Origin: Desulfobacteraceae bacterium
GTDB lineage: Bacteria > Desulfobacterota > Desulfobacteria > Desulfobacterales > Desulfosalsimonadaceae
Direction of reading: 5' to 3'
NCBI GenBank assembly: GCA_003599885.1
Contig: QZKW01000086.1
Location: forward strand, 1-37,938
DNA length: 37,938 nucleotides
The notes beneath the pieces were generated by a model, which saw only the letters and a list, made by a program, of their open reading frames with translations, ran no database searches and was not told the origin of the DNA. A program made the position numbers and the translations under genes. Positions 24,332 through 33,947 of this stretch are shown piece after piece (position 1 is the stretch's first letter; each line of letters starts with the position of its first letter).

Positions 24332-25495
24332 ATGAAAGTACATGAATTTCAGGCAAAACAAATTTTCAGGAGTTACAAGATTCCTGTTCCTGACGGTGAT
24401 GTGGCATTTGATCATCAAAATGCAACGCAGATCGCTAAAGGAATCGGAAAATTCCCGGTAGTAGTAAAGGCTCAGATCCATGCCGGCGGCCGTGGGAAGG
24501 GCGGCGGTGTTAAGCTTGCCCATTCTCTCGATGAAGTTTCTCAACATGCCTCATCGATTATCGGCATGAACCTGGTGACTCATCAGACGGGACCGGAGGG
24601 GAAGCAGGTGAAAAAGATTCTTGTCGAATCAGGGGTGAATATTGAAAAAGAATTATATTTAAGCTTGATCCCGGACAGGGAAACGGCCTGTATCCTTGTT
24701 ATAGCCAGTGAAGCCGGTGGAATGGATATTGAAGAAGTTGCGGCACAGACTCCGGAAAAGATTATAAAGGTTTTTATCAATCCATTAAGTGGTATTTCGC
24801 CGCATCATTGTCGCCAGGTTGCGTTTGGTCTGAATCTGCCGGCATCAGTGATTAAAGAATTTTCACAAATTCTCACCCGGCTGTATCATTTATTTGTGGA
24901 AAACGACTGTTCGCTAGTTGAGATTAATCCCCTTGTGATTACAAAAGAGAGCAGAGTAATCGCGCTGGATGCCAAAATGGATTTCGATGACAATGCCATG
25001 TTTCGGCATAAAGATATTCTGGAGTTCCGAGACTTGGATGAAGAAGATCCTCTGGATGTGGAAGCATCAAAATATAATTTAAACTATATTAATCTCGATG
25101 GAACGATCGGGAATATGGTCAATGGCGCAGGGCTTGCCATGGCCGTGATGGACACCATCAAACTGGCAGGGGCTGAACCGGCTAATTTTTTAGACGTAGG
25201 GGGCGGAGCCACGGCGGAAATGGTTGAAAACGGATTTAAGATTATTTTAAGCGATGACAAGGTCAAAGCCATATTGATCAATATTTTTGGCGGGATTCTG
25301 CGGTGCGATATTCTGGCTAATGGTGTAGTGGAAGCCGCCCGGAAAACAAAGATTAAGGTACCTTTAGTTGTCCGCATGGAAGGAACGAATGTCGAGGAAG
25401 GCAGAAAAATCCTTGCAGAATCCGGTTTGAAGCTCTTTACCGCTGTGGACATGAAAGATGCGGGTGAGAAAGTAGCGAACATTGCCGTTTCTTAA
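24332..25495 (+). CDS. sucC: Succinyl-CoA synthetase (ADP-forming) beta subunit
   Basis: Protein of 387 aa, standard length. It begins MKVHEFQAKQIFRSYKIPVP; the ATP-grasp domain shows VVKAQIHAGGRGKGGGVKLA, and LVEINPLVI and DAKMDFDDNA supply magnesium-nucleotide ligands. The C-terminal CoA-ligase domain shows FLDVGGGATAEMVENGF and NIFGGILRCD. AGGAG precedes the ATG at good spacing. It pairs with sucD 45 bases downstream. In this setting it converts succinyl-CoA from the mutase to succinate with ATP formation, just before the succinate dehydrogenase genes. Confidence 0.96.
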   Translation: MKVHEFQAKQIFRSYKIPVPDGDVAFDHQNATQIAKGIGKFPVVVKAQIHAGGRGKGGGVKLAHSLDEVSQHASSIIGMNLVTHQTGPEGKQVKKILVESGVNIEKELYLSLIPDRETACILVIASEAGGMDIEEVAAQTPEKIIKVFINPLSGISPHHCRQVAFGLNLPASVIKEFSQILTRLYHLFVENDCSLVEINPLVITKESRVIALDAKMDFDDNAMFRHKDILEFRDLDEEDPLDVEASKYNLNYINLDGTIGNMVNGAGLAMAVMDTIKLAGAEPANFLDVGGGATAEMVENGFKIILSDDKVKAILINIFGGILRCDILANGVVEAARKTKIKVPLVVRMEGTNVEEGRKILAESGLKLFTAVDMKDAGEKVANIAVS

Positions 25496-25539
25496 CACAA
25501 CTTTATATAATTTTTCATAATTTAAGGATATAGATTGAC

Positions 25540-26415
25540 ATGAGTGTTTTCGTTAATTCCGATACGCGACTGCTTGTTCAGGGAATAACCGGGAAGGAAG
25601 GTCAATTCCATACCCGTCAATGTGTCACCTATGGCACCAATGTTGTTGCCGGTGTGACACCTGGAAAAGGTAATCTGAATATAGACGGCATTCCTGTATT
25701 TAACTGCGTCAATGACGCTGTTAAAAAAACACAGGCTAACTGCAGTATGATTTTTGTCCCGCCGCCATTCGCTGCGGATGCGATTATGGAATCAATAGAT
25801 GCCGGTATTGAATTAATCGTTGCTATTACCGAAGGAATTCCCGTGCTGGACATGATGAAGATTAAACAGATGCTTAACCATGCAGGCTCCCGTTTGATCG
25901 GGCCGAACTGCCCTGGGATTATTACGCCCGGCCAGGCAAAAATCGGCATTATGCCGGCCCAGATACACAAGCCAGGAGGTCCTATTGGTGTGGTATCGAG
26001 ATCCGGAACGCTCACCTACGAGGTGGTATTCCAGCTCACTGGCCAAGGAATTGGACAAACAACATGCATCGGCATCGGCGGTGATCCGATTAACGGTACC
26101 AATTTTATTGACTGCCTGGATGCATTTGAAAATGATCCTGAAACAGAAGGTATTGTAATGGTGGGTGAAATTGGAGGAAACGCGGAAGAAAATGCCGCCG
26201 AATATATCAAATCCAATGTGACCAAACCTGTTGTCGGATTTATTGCTGGTATAACAGCTCCTCCCGGCAGGCGCATGGGGCATGCTGGTGCTATTATAAG
26301 CGGCGGCAGCGGAACTGCACAGGCGAAAATTGAAGCCTTAAAAAAAGCAGGTGTCCATATTTGTAAAAATTTAGGAGACATCGGACGGATGTGTGCGGAT
26401 GTCTTCGTGTCATAA
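25540..26415 (+). CDS. sucD: Succinyl-CoA synthetase alpha subunit
   Basis: Protein of 291 aa. N-terminal CoA-binding Rossmann domain with [15 protein letters not shown] and [13 protein letters not shown]; the ligase domain has [19 protein letters not shown] and the phosphohistidine H248 in [17 protein letters not shown]. It forms the catalytic heterodimer with SucC, transferring the phosphate from succinyl phosphate to the nucleotide. Confidence 0.96.
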   Translation: MSVFVNSDTRLLVQGITGKEGQFHTRQCVTYGTNVVAGVTPGKGNLNIDGIPVFNCVNDAVKKTQANCSMIFVPPPFAADAIMESIDAGIELIVAITEGIPVLDMMKIKQMLNHAGSRLIGPNCPGIITPGQAKIGIMPAQIHKPGGPIGVVSRSGTLTYEVVFQLTGQGIGQTTCIGIGGDPINGTNFIDCLDAFENDPETEGIVMVGEIGGNAEENAAEYIKSNVTKPVVGFIAGITAPPGRRMGHAGAIISGGSGTAQAKIEALKKAGVHICKNLGDIGRMCADVFVS

Positions 26416-26475
26416 TCTTATTAGCAATATTTTATCGGTAATATATCTGTTATCCACATTGACATTTGGAGATCT

Positions 26476-27120
26476 ATGATGAACTGGTTTATTGAAATTT
26501 TTCGCACCTCGATCGGCAAAAAGATAGTTATGGCTATTACCGGCCTCGGGTTTTCTCTTTTCCTTTTAATTCATTTAATCGGTAATTTAACTCTTTATGG
26601 CGGAAAGGAACTCTTCATGTCATATGTTGAACACCTTCATGCATTAGGCCCCTTGATTCACGTAGCGGAAGTCGGGTTGCTGACTTTCGCCATTATTCAT
26701 GTCGTATCCGGTCTAATTCTTTTTTGGCAGAATTTACAGGCACGGCCGATTAGATATAAAATTAATAAGAGGGCCGGCGGTCGGACCCTCGGGTCCGCAA
26801 CCATGCCGTATACGGGAGTACTTATTTTAATATTTGTGGTAATTCATTTATTAAATTTCCATTTTATTGATCATTCTCTTCAAACCGCATTTCAGGTCAT
26901 TTCCGCGACATTTTCCGTACTACCTTACGTTGTCTTTTATACAATAGCGGTAATTATTGTCGCAATCCATGTCAGCCATGGTTTCTGGAGCCTTTTTCAG
27001 ACACTTGGGGCCAACCATGCGAACTATATGCCTGCCATAAAAGGGTTTGGTATCATTTTTAGCCTGTTGGTTGCCGCCGGGTTTGGTTTTATCCCTGTAT
27101 ATGTCAATTTTATTATGTGA
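26476..27120 (+). CDS. sdhC: Succinate dehydrogenase/fumarate reductase cytochrome b subunit (five-helix, dihaem type)
   Basis: Membrane protein of 214 aa with five hydrophobic helices (roughly residues 17-37, 62-84, 113-133, 146-166, 187-210). Histidines suited to ligate two b haems occur in LIHLIGN, LIHVAEV/IIHVVSG and AIHVSHGFW. This single-subunit type is known from Bacillus and Wolinella complexes using menaquinone and is usual in sulfate-reducing deltaproteobacteria. Succinate oxidation by menaquinone is uphill, so such enzymes may need the proton gradient. TTTGGAG precedes tandem ATG codons (26476 and 26479). It is first of the sdhCAB operon. Confidence 0.93.
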   Translation: MMNWFIEIFRTSIGKKIVMAITGLGFSLFLLIHLIGNLTLYGGKELFMSYVEHLHALGPLIHVAEVGLLTFAIIHVVSGLILFWQNLQARPIRYKINKRAGGRTLGSATMPYTGVLILIFVVIHLLNFHFIDHSLQTAFQVISATFSVLPYVVFYTIAVIIVAIHVSHGFWSLFQTLGANHANYMPAIKGFGIIFSLLVAAGFGFIPVYVNFIM

Positions 27121-27133
27121 ATAAGGAATGGTT

Positions 27134-29062
27134 ATGAAACCGGATACAAAATTAGATTCTAAAACTCCTGATGGACCTCTTGTGGATAAATGGGACCGTC
27201 ACCGCTTTAATCTAAAACTGGTGAATCCTGCGAATAAAAAAAAGTTTGAAATTATTGTTGTGGGTACCGGGCTTGCAGGTGCTTCAGCAGCCGCTACCCT
27301 TGCTGAACTGGGATACCATGTTAAAAATTTCTGCATTCAGGACAGCCCGAGAAGAGCGCACAGCATTGCCGCACAGGGCGGCATCAATGCTGCAAAAAAT
27401 TACGCCAATGACGGAGACAGTGCCTGGCGGCTGTTTTACGATACCATCAAAGGCGGGGATTTTCGGGCACGAGAAGCTAATGTCTACCGCCTGGCCCAGT
27501 TAAGCTGCAATATTATAGATCATTGTGTTGCGCAGGGGATTCCTTTTGCCCGGGATTATGGCGGGTTCCTGGATAATCGGTCGTTTGGCGGTGCTCAGGT
27601 TTCCCGAACCTTTTACGCCAAAGGCCAAACCGGTCAGCAGTTACTGCTGGGTGCTTACAGCGCACTCATGCGGCAGGTTTCAACCGGGATGGTGAAACTC
27701 TTTCCCCGCAGGGAAATGATGGACCTGGTGATTGTAGATGGGAAGGCCCGGGGGATCGTGGTAAGAAACCTAATCACCGGAGAAATTGAAACTTATGATG
27801 CCCATGCTGTTGTACTTGCAACCGGAGGCTATGGGAATGTGTTTAATCTTTCCACTAATGCAATGGCGTCGAACGTTACCGCATCTTTTCGTGCCTATAA
27901 AAGAGGCGCTTATTTTGCCAATCCCTGTTTTACCCAAATTCACCCCACATGTATTCCGGTTCACGGAACGTTTCAGTCAAAACTGACATTAATGAGTGAA
28001 AGTCTTAGAAACGACGGCCGGGTATGGGTGCCCAAAAAACCGGGCGATAAACGCCTGCCCGCGGATATACCGGAATCGGAAAGAGACTATTATCTTGAAA
28101 ATAAGTATCCCAGTTTTGGAAACCTTGTACCGCGTGATGTGGCTTCCCGAAACGCCAAGGAACAGTGCGACATGGGAAAAGGTGTCGGAGAAACAGGTTT
28201 GGCCGTCTATCTTGATTTTGCTGATGCCATTAAACGAAACGGAAAAAGCGTGATTGCCGGTAAATACGGCAATCTTTTTGAAATGTATGAAAAGATATCC
28301 GGTGACAATCCGTATAAAACCCCGATGATGATTTATCCGGCAGTCCATTATACCATGGGCGGGCTTTGGGTGGATTACAACCTGATGAGCACCATTCAGG
28401 GTCTGTTTGTTCTTGGAGAGGCTAATTTCTCGGATCATGGCGCCAATCGACTGGGTGCAAGCGCCCTTATGCAGGGACTTGCAGATGGATATTTTGTGAT
28501 TCCCTATACGATCGGCGGATATCTGGCCCAGACTTCCTTTTCAAAAGTCAATGTGCAAGACAGTATGGAATTTAAACAGGGGATTGATGATGTCCAAAAA
28601 CGAATCGAAAAACTGCTTTCAATTAACGGCAAACGGACGGTTTCGGAATTCCATCGGGAACTTGGATTAATACTCTGGGATTATTGCGGTATGTCAAGAA
28701 ACGAGGAAGGTCTGTTAAAAGCATTGTCCATGGTTAAAAAATTGCGGCATGAATTCTGGGAAAACGTTTATGTGCCGGGAACCGGCAACGATTTAAATCA
28801 GAGCCTTGAAAATGCCGGCCGTGTTGCGGATTTCTTGGAATTCGGTGAACTGATGATTAATGATGCACTGGCCCGGAAAGAATCCTGCGGTTGTCATTTT
28901 AATACCGCTTTTCAAACCGAAGAAAATGAAGCCAAAAGAGATGATGAAAATTTTTGTCATGTAGCGGCCTGGGAATATACCGGTGATGATCAGATGCCCA
29001 CTTTTCATAAAGAGTCACTGTCCTTTGAAAATGTTGAATTAAGCCAGAGGAGCTACAAATGA
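27134..29062 (+). CDS. sdhA: Succinate dehydrogenase/fumarate reductase flavoprotein subunit
   Basis: About 642 aa. FAD-binding [18 protein letters not shown], covalent FAD attachment histidine in [13 protein letters not shown], then [34 protein letters not shown] and [14 protein letters not shown], all characteristic of the SdhA/FrdA active site, with the C-terminal capping domain intact. The ATG at 27134 has AAGGA six bases upstream; an in-frame ATG at 27128 directly abuts that site and is less likely. It overlaps sdhB by 4 bases. Confidence 0.95.
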   Translation: MKPDTKLDSKTPDGPLVDKWDRHRFNLKLVNPANKKKFEIIVVGTGLAGASAAATLAELGYHVKNFCIQDSPRRAHSIAAQGGINAAKNYANDGDSAWRLFYDTIKGGDFRAREANVYRLAQLSCNIIDHCVAQGIPFARDYGGFLDNRSFGGAQVSRTFYAKGQTGQQLLLGAYSALMRQVSTGMVKLFPRREMMDLVIVDGKARGIVVRNLITGEIETYDAHAVVLATGGYGNVFNLSTNAMASNVTASFRAYKRGAYFANPCFTQIHPTCIPVHGTFQSKLTLMSESLRNDGRVWVPKKPGDKRLPADIPESERDYYLENKYPSFGNLVPRDVASRNAKEQCDMGKGVGETGLAVYLDFADAIKRNGKSVIAGKYGNLFEMYEKISGDNPYKTPMMIYPAVHYTMGGLWVDYNLMSTIQGLFVLGEANFSDHGANRLGASALMQGLADGYFVIPYTIGGYLAQTSFSKVNVQDSMEFKQGIDDVQKRIEKLLSINGKRTVSEFHRELGLILWDYCGMSRNEEGLLKALSMVKKLRHEFWENVYVPGTGNDLNQSLENAGRVADFLEFGELMINDALARKESCGCHFNTAFQTEENEAKRDDENFCHVAAWEYTGDDQMPTFHKESLSFENVELSQRSYK

Positions 29063-29814
29063 TATCAAAATCTATTAATTTAACATTAAAGGTATGGCGT
29101 CAGAGTCGCGGTGAAAAAAAAGGGCATTTGGAGACCTATTATGCAAAAGATATCTCCGTTGATATGTCTTTTCTTGAAATGATTGATGTGGTCAATGAAG
29201 ATTTGACAAAAATCCATAAAGAACCCATTGCGTTTGATCATGACTGCCGGGAAGGTATTTGCGGGATGTGCGGAGCAGTGGTAAACGGCCGAGCCCACGG
29301 GCATGAAAAAGAAACCACCTTATGCCAGCTTCATATGCGGCATTTTTCAGACGGAGCTACCATCGTGATCGAACCCTGGCGGTCCCGCGCGTTTCCGCTG
29401 ATCAAAGATCTTGTGGTGGACCGAAGCGCTTTGGATAAAATCATCCAGGCCGGGGGATTTATTTCCGTTAATGCAGGCGGTGCACCGGATGCCAACGCAT
29501 TGCCCATTCCCAGGGAAGTAGCTGAAACCGCGTTTAATGCTGCTGCCTGTATCGGGTGCGGGGCATGCGTGGCAGCCTGTCCCAATGCGTCAGCCATGCT
29601 GTTTGTCAGTGCCAAAATATCGCAACTTGCGCTACTTCCACAGGGAAGACCGGAAGGGGCCAAGCGCGTCCAGGCAATGGTGCGACAGATGGATGAGTGT
29701 GGTTTTGGAAACTGTTCCAATGAAACCGAATGTGAAGTGGAATGTCCTAAGGGCATTTCGATTTTAAATATTGCCCGGCTGAATCGGGAATTTTTAAAAG
29801 CGGAATTTTCATAA
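29059..29814 (+). CDS. sdhB: Succinate dehydrogenase/fumarate reductase iron-sulfur subunit
   Basis: Protein of 251 aa. The N-terminal ferredoxin domain has the 2Fe-2S cysteines in [11 protein letters not shown] and TLCQLHM; the C-terminal part has [16 protein letters not shown] for the 4Fe-4S centre and [20 protein letters not shown] for the remaining cluster. Its ATG overlaps the sdhA stop (ATGA). It carries electrons from FAD to the quinone site of SdhC. Confidence 0.95.
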   Translation: MISKSINLTLKVWRQSRGEKKGHLETYYAKDISVDMSFLEMIDVVNEDLTKIHKEPIAFDHDCREGICGMCGAVVNGRAHGHEKETTLCQLHMRHFSDGATIVIEPWRSRAFPLIKDLVVDRSALDKIIQAGGFISVNAGGAPDANALPIPREVAETAFNAAACIGCGACVAACPNASAMLFVSAKISQLALLPQGRPEGAKRVQAMVRQMDECGFGNCSNETECEVECPKGISILNIARLNREFLKAEFS

Positions 29815-29840
29815 CGTTATGTAAATAATCCGGAGGAAAA

Positions 29841-30983
29841 ATGAAGCGTCAAATTTTTAAAAAAGAACACGACATGTTCAGAAAAACATTCAGATCGTAC
29901 TTAAAAGATAAAATCATTCCATTTTATGAGGAATGGGAAGACGCCTGCATGATTCCCAGGGAGGTCTGGCAGGAAGCCGGAAAAAATGATTTCCTGTGCC
30001 CCACGGCGGAAGAAAAATACGGCGGTGCGGGGGGGGATTTTCTGTATTCCGTCGTCATTGCCGAAGAGCTGAACTACCATGGCCTGAGCAGCGTGTTCTG
30101 GCCGCTTCATAGTGATATCGTATTGCCGTATATTGAACTCTATGGCAATGAAGAGCAGAAAAAAAAATGGATCCCCGGATGTATTTCCGGCGAAACCATT
30201 CTTGCGGTTGCCATGACGGAACCGGATGCCGGATCCGACCTGGCAAATCTTTCCACGACCGCCGTGAGAGATGGCGACCATTATATCGTCAACGGGTCAA
30301 AAATTTTTATCAGCAACGGACAACTGGCGGACTTATGCGTTGTGGCGGTCCGGACCTCGGAAACTGAAAAATCCTACGCCGGAGTCAGCCTGCTGGTGAT
30401 TGAATCAAATAGAAAAGGGTATCGAAAAGGGAACAACCTGAAAAAGATCGGGATGCATGCCCAGGATACGTCCGAGATTTTTTTTGATGACTGCCGGGTA
30501 CCGGTTGAAAATCTGTTGGGAAAAGAAGGGGAAGGTTTCATATATTTGATGCAGAAACTTCAGCAGGAACGTCTGGTGATCGCTATTGGTGCGTGTGCTG
30601 CGGCAGAAGGTACCTTAGATATAACATTGGATTACGTCAAAAACAGAAAACTGTTTGGTAAACCCCTGGGAAAATTTCAGAACACCCGGTTTACATTGGC
30701 AGAGATTGCCACAAAAGTACAACTGGCCAGATCTTTTCTGGACGATCTGATTCCGCGACATATGGCCGGTGAAAATGTGGCCAGGGAAGTCAGTATGGCA
30801 AAGTACTGGCTGACCGAAATGCAGTTTGACGTGGCGGATAAATGCCTGCAAATGTTTGGGGGCTACGGGTACATGAGTGAATATCTGATTTCCCGTTTTT
30901 TTGTTGATGCCCGGGTACAGCGCATTTATGGAGGGGCGAATGAAGTGCTTAAAGAAGTGATTGCCAGGGAATTAAAGATATAG
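29841..30983 (+). CDS. Acyl-CoA dehydrogenase, long-chain (ACADL) type
   Basis: Flavoprotein of 380 aa. Core motifs VAMTEPDAGSDLANL, NGSKIFISNG and MFGGYGYMSEY are present. The likely catalytic base is E243 in LQQERLVIA, the position used in long-chain acyl-CoA dehydrogenase, while the alternative site reads IYGGANEVLKEVIARE with Gly. It therefore differs in type from the two minus-strand dehydrogenases. CGGAGGAAAA lies before the ATG. It follows the sdh operon closely and probably shares its transcript. Confidence 0.9.
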   Translation: MKRQIFKKEHDMFRKTFRSYLKDKIIPFYEEWEDACMIPREVWQEAGKNDFLCPTAEEKYGGAGGDFLYSVVIAEELNYHGLSSVFWPLHSDIVLPYIELYGNEEQKKKWIPGCISGETILAVAMTEPDAGSDLANLSTTAVRDGDHYIVNGSKIFISNGQLADLCVVAVRTSETEKSYAGVSLLVIESNRKGYRKGNNLKKIGMHAQDTSEIFFDDCRVPVENLLGKEGEGFIYLMQKLQQERLVIAIGACAAAEGTLDITLDYVKNRKLFGKPLGKFQNTRFTLAEIATKVQLARSFLDDLIPRHMAGENVAREVSMAKYWLTEMQFDVADKCLQMFGGYGYMSEYLISRFFVDARVQRIYGGANEVLKEVIARELKI

Positions 30984-30999
30984 CGGGGACCGGTTAATT

Positions 31000-31518
31000 A
31001 TGAAACAAGGTTTTGTGCAGGTTTATACCGGTGACGGCAAAGGAAAAACAACGGCTGCCATAGGATTGGTTGTACGGGCAGCGGGTGCGGGATTAAAGGT
31101 CTTTATTGCCCAGTTTATCAAATCCGGTGATTACAGCGAAATAAAAGCGTTGAAAAAATTTTCAGATCATATCACGATCAGACAATTCGGACAGGGCCGG
31201 TTTATCAGGGGGAAACCGGCGGATGAGGATATTGCCGCCGCTCAAAATGGTCTTAATGCAGTTATATCTGCCGTTTTTTCTGATGAATTCGACATTGTCG
31301 TGATCGAAGAAGGAAATGTTGCGGTTACCTGTGGACTTTTGTCCGTCCAGGACATTCTTGATATTATTTCAATAAAGCCGGAAGGCGTTGAGCTTGTCAT
31401 TACCGGTCGCGGCGCTGATCCGTCGGTAATTGAAAAAGCGGACCTGGTAACCGAAATGAAAGAAATAAAGCATTATTATCAAAAAGGGGTCCAGGCCAGA
31501 GTCGGGATAGAGAAATAA
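31000..31518 (+). CDS. cobO: ATP:corrinoid adenosyltransferase (CobA/CobO/BtuR family)
   Basis: Protein of 172 aa with the family's P-loop GDGKGKTT (11-18), AAGAGLKVFIAQFIKSGDYSE, and a C-terminal DLVTEMKEIKHYYQKGVQAR-type tail seen in BtuR proteins. It attaches the adenosyl group of ATP to cob(I)alamin. Its 16-base spacing from the acyl-CoA dehydrogenase suggests one transcript. The methylmalonyl-CoA mutase in this window needs adenosylcobalamin, so it plausibly supplies that cofactor. Confidence 0.92.
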   Translation: MKQGFVQVYTGDGKGKTTAAIGLVVRAAGAGLKVFIAQFIKSGDYSEIKALKKFSDHITIRQFGQGRFIRGKPADEDIAAAQNGLNAVISAVFSDEFDIVVIEEGNVAVTCGLLSVQDILDIISIKPEGVELVITGRGADPSVIEKADLVTEMKEIKHYYQKGVQARVGIEK

Positions 31519-31531
31519 AAGCTCATAATCA

Positions 31532-33892
31532 ATGGCATTGATCTCCCCCATCCCCATCCCCATCCCAATTCCATTTAAAAGAAAAGCGATTGCTCTATGT
31601 ATGAAAAAATTTCGCCCACCCCAAATGTTTTTTAAAGATATCTTAAACGGCATGCTCACCTTTGCCGGCGTGCTGACGCCTGACGGGGAAGTCTTATTTG
31701 CGAACGATACGGCTTTAAAGATTGCCGGAATCAAGCTTTGTGACGTGCAGGGAAAAATGTTCCATGACACCTTCTGGTTCCAACACGCTGATGAATCAAG
31801 GCGGATAATTAAAAATGCCGTTGAAAATTGCAGGGCCGGAAAGTTAGTAAAGCAGGAAATAAAAACTCAAACTGTCGACGGCAGTTTAATGTGGATCGAA
31901 TACAGTATTCATCCAATATTTGATCCATACGGAAAGGTGCAATATCTGGTACCTGAAGGCCGGGATATTACTCCAAGAAAGACAGCAGAAAAAGCAAAAG
32001 TCGCAAGCGAAACAAGGTATCGGGAAATGGTTGAGGCATTGCCCATGGCTGTTTTTGAATCAGATAAAAAAGGCTATATTACATTTGCAAATCAATCGGG
32101 GCTTGAACTTTTCGGCTACTCAACCGAAGATTTTGCGCAGGGGCTGCCTGTTCTTGATCTGATAGCCCCGGAGGAGAGACAAAAATCCTTAAAACATTTT
32201 GACAGGATATTAAACTGTAAAAACGCCTCCCCTGATAAATATCTGGCAAAAAGAAAAGACGGGACTCTTTTCCCCGTGCTGTATCACGCCTCCATTTTAT
32301 TAAAAAACAACAAGCCGGCAGGCACGAGGGGATTTGCAGTAGACATCACAGACAGGGAGAAAAAACAAAAGGAACTTTTGATACTGTCAAAATGCCTTGA
32401 GCAGGCCGGCGAAGGTGTTGTCATCACGGACAGCAATGCCAATATAACATATGTCAATCCGGCTTTTGAAAAAATCACGGGTTACAGCAAAGATGAAGTT
32501 ATCGGCCAAAACCCGAGATTGCTGCAAAGCAAAAAACATGATCCGTTTTTTTACAAAGCCATGTGGGATACCCTGAAAAATGGAGACACATGGTCCGGCC
32601 ATTTTTTCAACAAAAAAAAAGACGGTACGCTCTATGAAGAAGATGCGACCATTTCCCCGATCTTTGATGACAATACCGGCTCGATCATAAATTATATTGC
32701 CGCAAAAAAAGACGTAACCGGGGAAAATGAGATTAAAGCCATGCTTTGGCAGGCCCAGCGACTGGAGACCGTCGGTACTCTGGCAGGCGGTATTGCACAT
32801 GATTTTAACAACCTTCTTTACATCATTTCCGGCAATACTGAACTGTTAAAAGATCAAGCAAGACCGGAAGATAAAGAATTATTACAGGAAATCCATTCAG
32901 CAACACAGAAAGGAACGGATTTAGTCAAAAAAATCCTCACGTTCAGCCGTAAGGCCGAGTATAATCTGCAACCAACGCATCTGAATGTTGTGGTGGAACA
33001 AACACTGTCGATGCTTGAACGACTGATCCCAAGAACGCTTGAAATCACGTTGGATCTTGCCGAAGATGTATATACTGTAAATGCTGATCCCGGGTCGATA
33101 GAGCAAGTTTTGACAAATTTGGCTGTAAATGCAAGAGATGCAATGCCTGACGGTGGAAAACTGGTTATTAAAACAGAAAACGGGTTAATTGATGAGGCAT
33201 TTCAGGAAAAATATTTAAAAGCGATAAATTTAACAGCGGTAAAGGGTCGGTGTATCATATTATCCGTTTCAGATACCGGGCAGGGAATGGATGATAATAC
33301 ACGGGAACATATTTTTGATCCATTTTTTACAAAGGGAAAAGCACAAAAAGGGACGGGGCTGGGATTATCAATCGTATACGGAATCGTAAAAGCGCATAAT
33401 GGATTTATTTTCTGCGACAGTGAAATCAATAAAGGCACCACGTTTAAAATTTATTTGCCTGCCTGTGATGGATCCGAACTTTACCCCAAAAAAGAAAAAG
33501 ATATATCTACAGCGCTATACGGTAAAGAGACTATCTTGATTGTTGATGATGAGAAAAGCATTTTAAAGGTCATGACGGCAATGTTAAACCAGTTAGGATA
33601 TGAAACGGTTTCAACAGATTCCGGGACATCGGCTTTGAATATTTATTCTGAAAAAAATAATGAAATCGATTTAATCCTGCTCGACTTGAATATGCCGGGC
33701 ATGGACGGGTGGAGATGCCTCAAAGAACTTCATAAAATTAATGCGGACGCAAAAATAATTATACTTAGCGGATATGCTGAGAAAGGTCTTATAAAAGATA
33801 CCCTGGATAAAGGCGCCAAAGCGGCTATCGTCAAACCTGTTGCAATGGCAGATCTCTCAAAAACCATTCGGAAGGTTTTGGATGAGGGGTAA
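31532..33892 (+). CDS. Hybrid sensor histidine kinase: three PAS domains, HisKA, HATPase, receiver
   Basis: Protein of 786 aa, cytosolic (no membrane helix). Order: PAS domains at about 30-150, 160-275 and 280-400; HisKA with the phosphoacceptor H423 in GGIAHDFNNLL; HATPase_c with NLAVNARDAMPDGG (N box), DTGQGMDD and GTGLGLSIVYG; C-terminal receiver with ILIVDDE and phosphorylatable D718 in LLDLNMPGMDGW. The output must pass to a separate phosphotransfer or response protein, none of which is adjacent. The start is odd: the ATG at 31532 begins a run of Pro-Ile dipeptides encoded by CCCCAT repeats, and a later ATG at 31601 lacks a clear ribosome-binding site. Confidence 0.9.
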   Translation: MALISPIPIPIPIPFKRKAIALCMKKFRPPQMFFKDILNGMLTFAGVLTPDGEVLFANDTALKIAGIKLCDVQGKMFHDTFWFQHADESRRIIKNAVENCRAGKLVKQEIKTQTVDGSLMWIEYSIHPIFDPYGKVQYLVPEGRDITPRKTAEKAKVASETRYREMVEALPMAVFESDKKGYITFANQSGLELFGYSTEDFAQGLPVLDLIAPEERQKSLKHFDRILNCKNASPDKYLAKRKDGTLFPVLYHASILLKNNKPAGTRGFAVDITDREKKQKELLILSKCLEQAGEGVVITDSNANITYVNPAFEKITGYSKDEVIGQNPRLLQSKKHDPFFYKAMWDTLKNGDTWSGHFFNKKKDGTLYEEDATISPIFDDNTGSIINYIAAKKDVTGENEIKAMLWQAQRLETVGTLAGGIAHDFNNLLYIISGNTELLKDQARPEDKELLQEIHSATQKGTDLVKKILTFSRKAEYNLQPTHLNVVVEQTLSMLERLIPRTLEITLDLAEDVYTVNADPGSIEQVLTNLAVNARDAMPDGGKLVIKTENGLIDEAFQEKYLKAINLTAVKGRCIILSVSDTGQGMDDNTREHIFDPFFTKGKAQKGTGLGLSIVYGIVKAHNGFIFCDSEINKGTTFKIYLPACDGSELYPKKEKDISTALYGKETILIVDDEKSILKVMTAMLNQLGYETVSTDSGTSALNIYSEKNNEIDLILLDLNMPGMDGWRCLKELHKINADAKIIILSGYAEKGLIKDTLDKGAKAAIVKPVAMADLSKTIRKVLDEG
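31548..31568 (+). repeat. Short CCCCAT tandem repeat at the 5' end of the histidine kinase gene
   Basis: CCCCAT is repeated about three to four times with degenerate ends. It encodes alternating Ile-Pro residues. Gain or loss of a six-base unit would keep frame, so it would change N-terminal length rather than switch the gene off. Confidence 0.6.
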
Positions 33893-33947
33893 AGACCCCG
33901 CGTTTCCGCATGGGGCATTCAAAGGAGGGGTTCTGTTTTATCTCACT

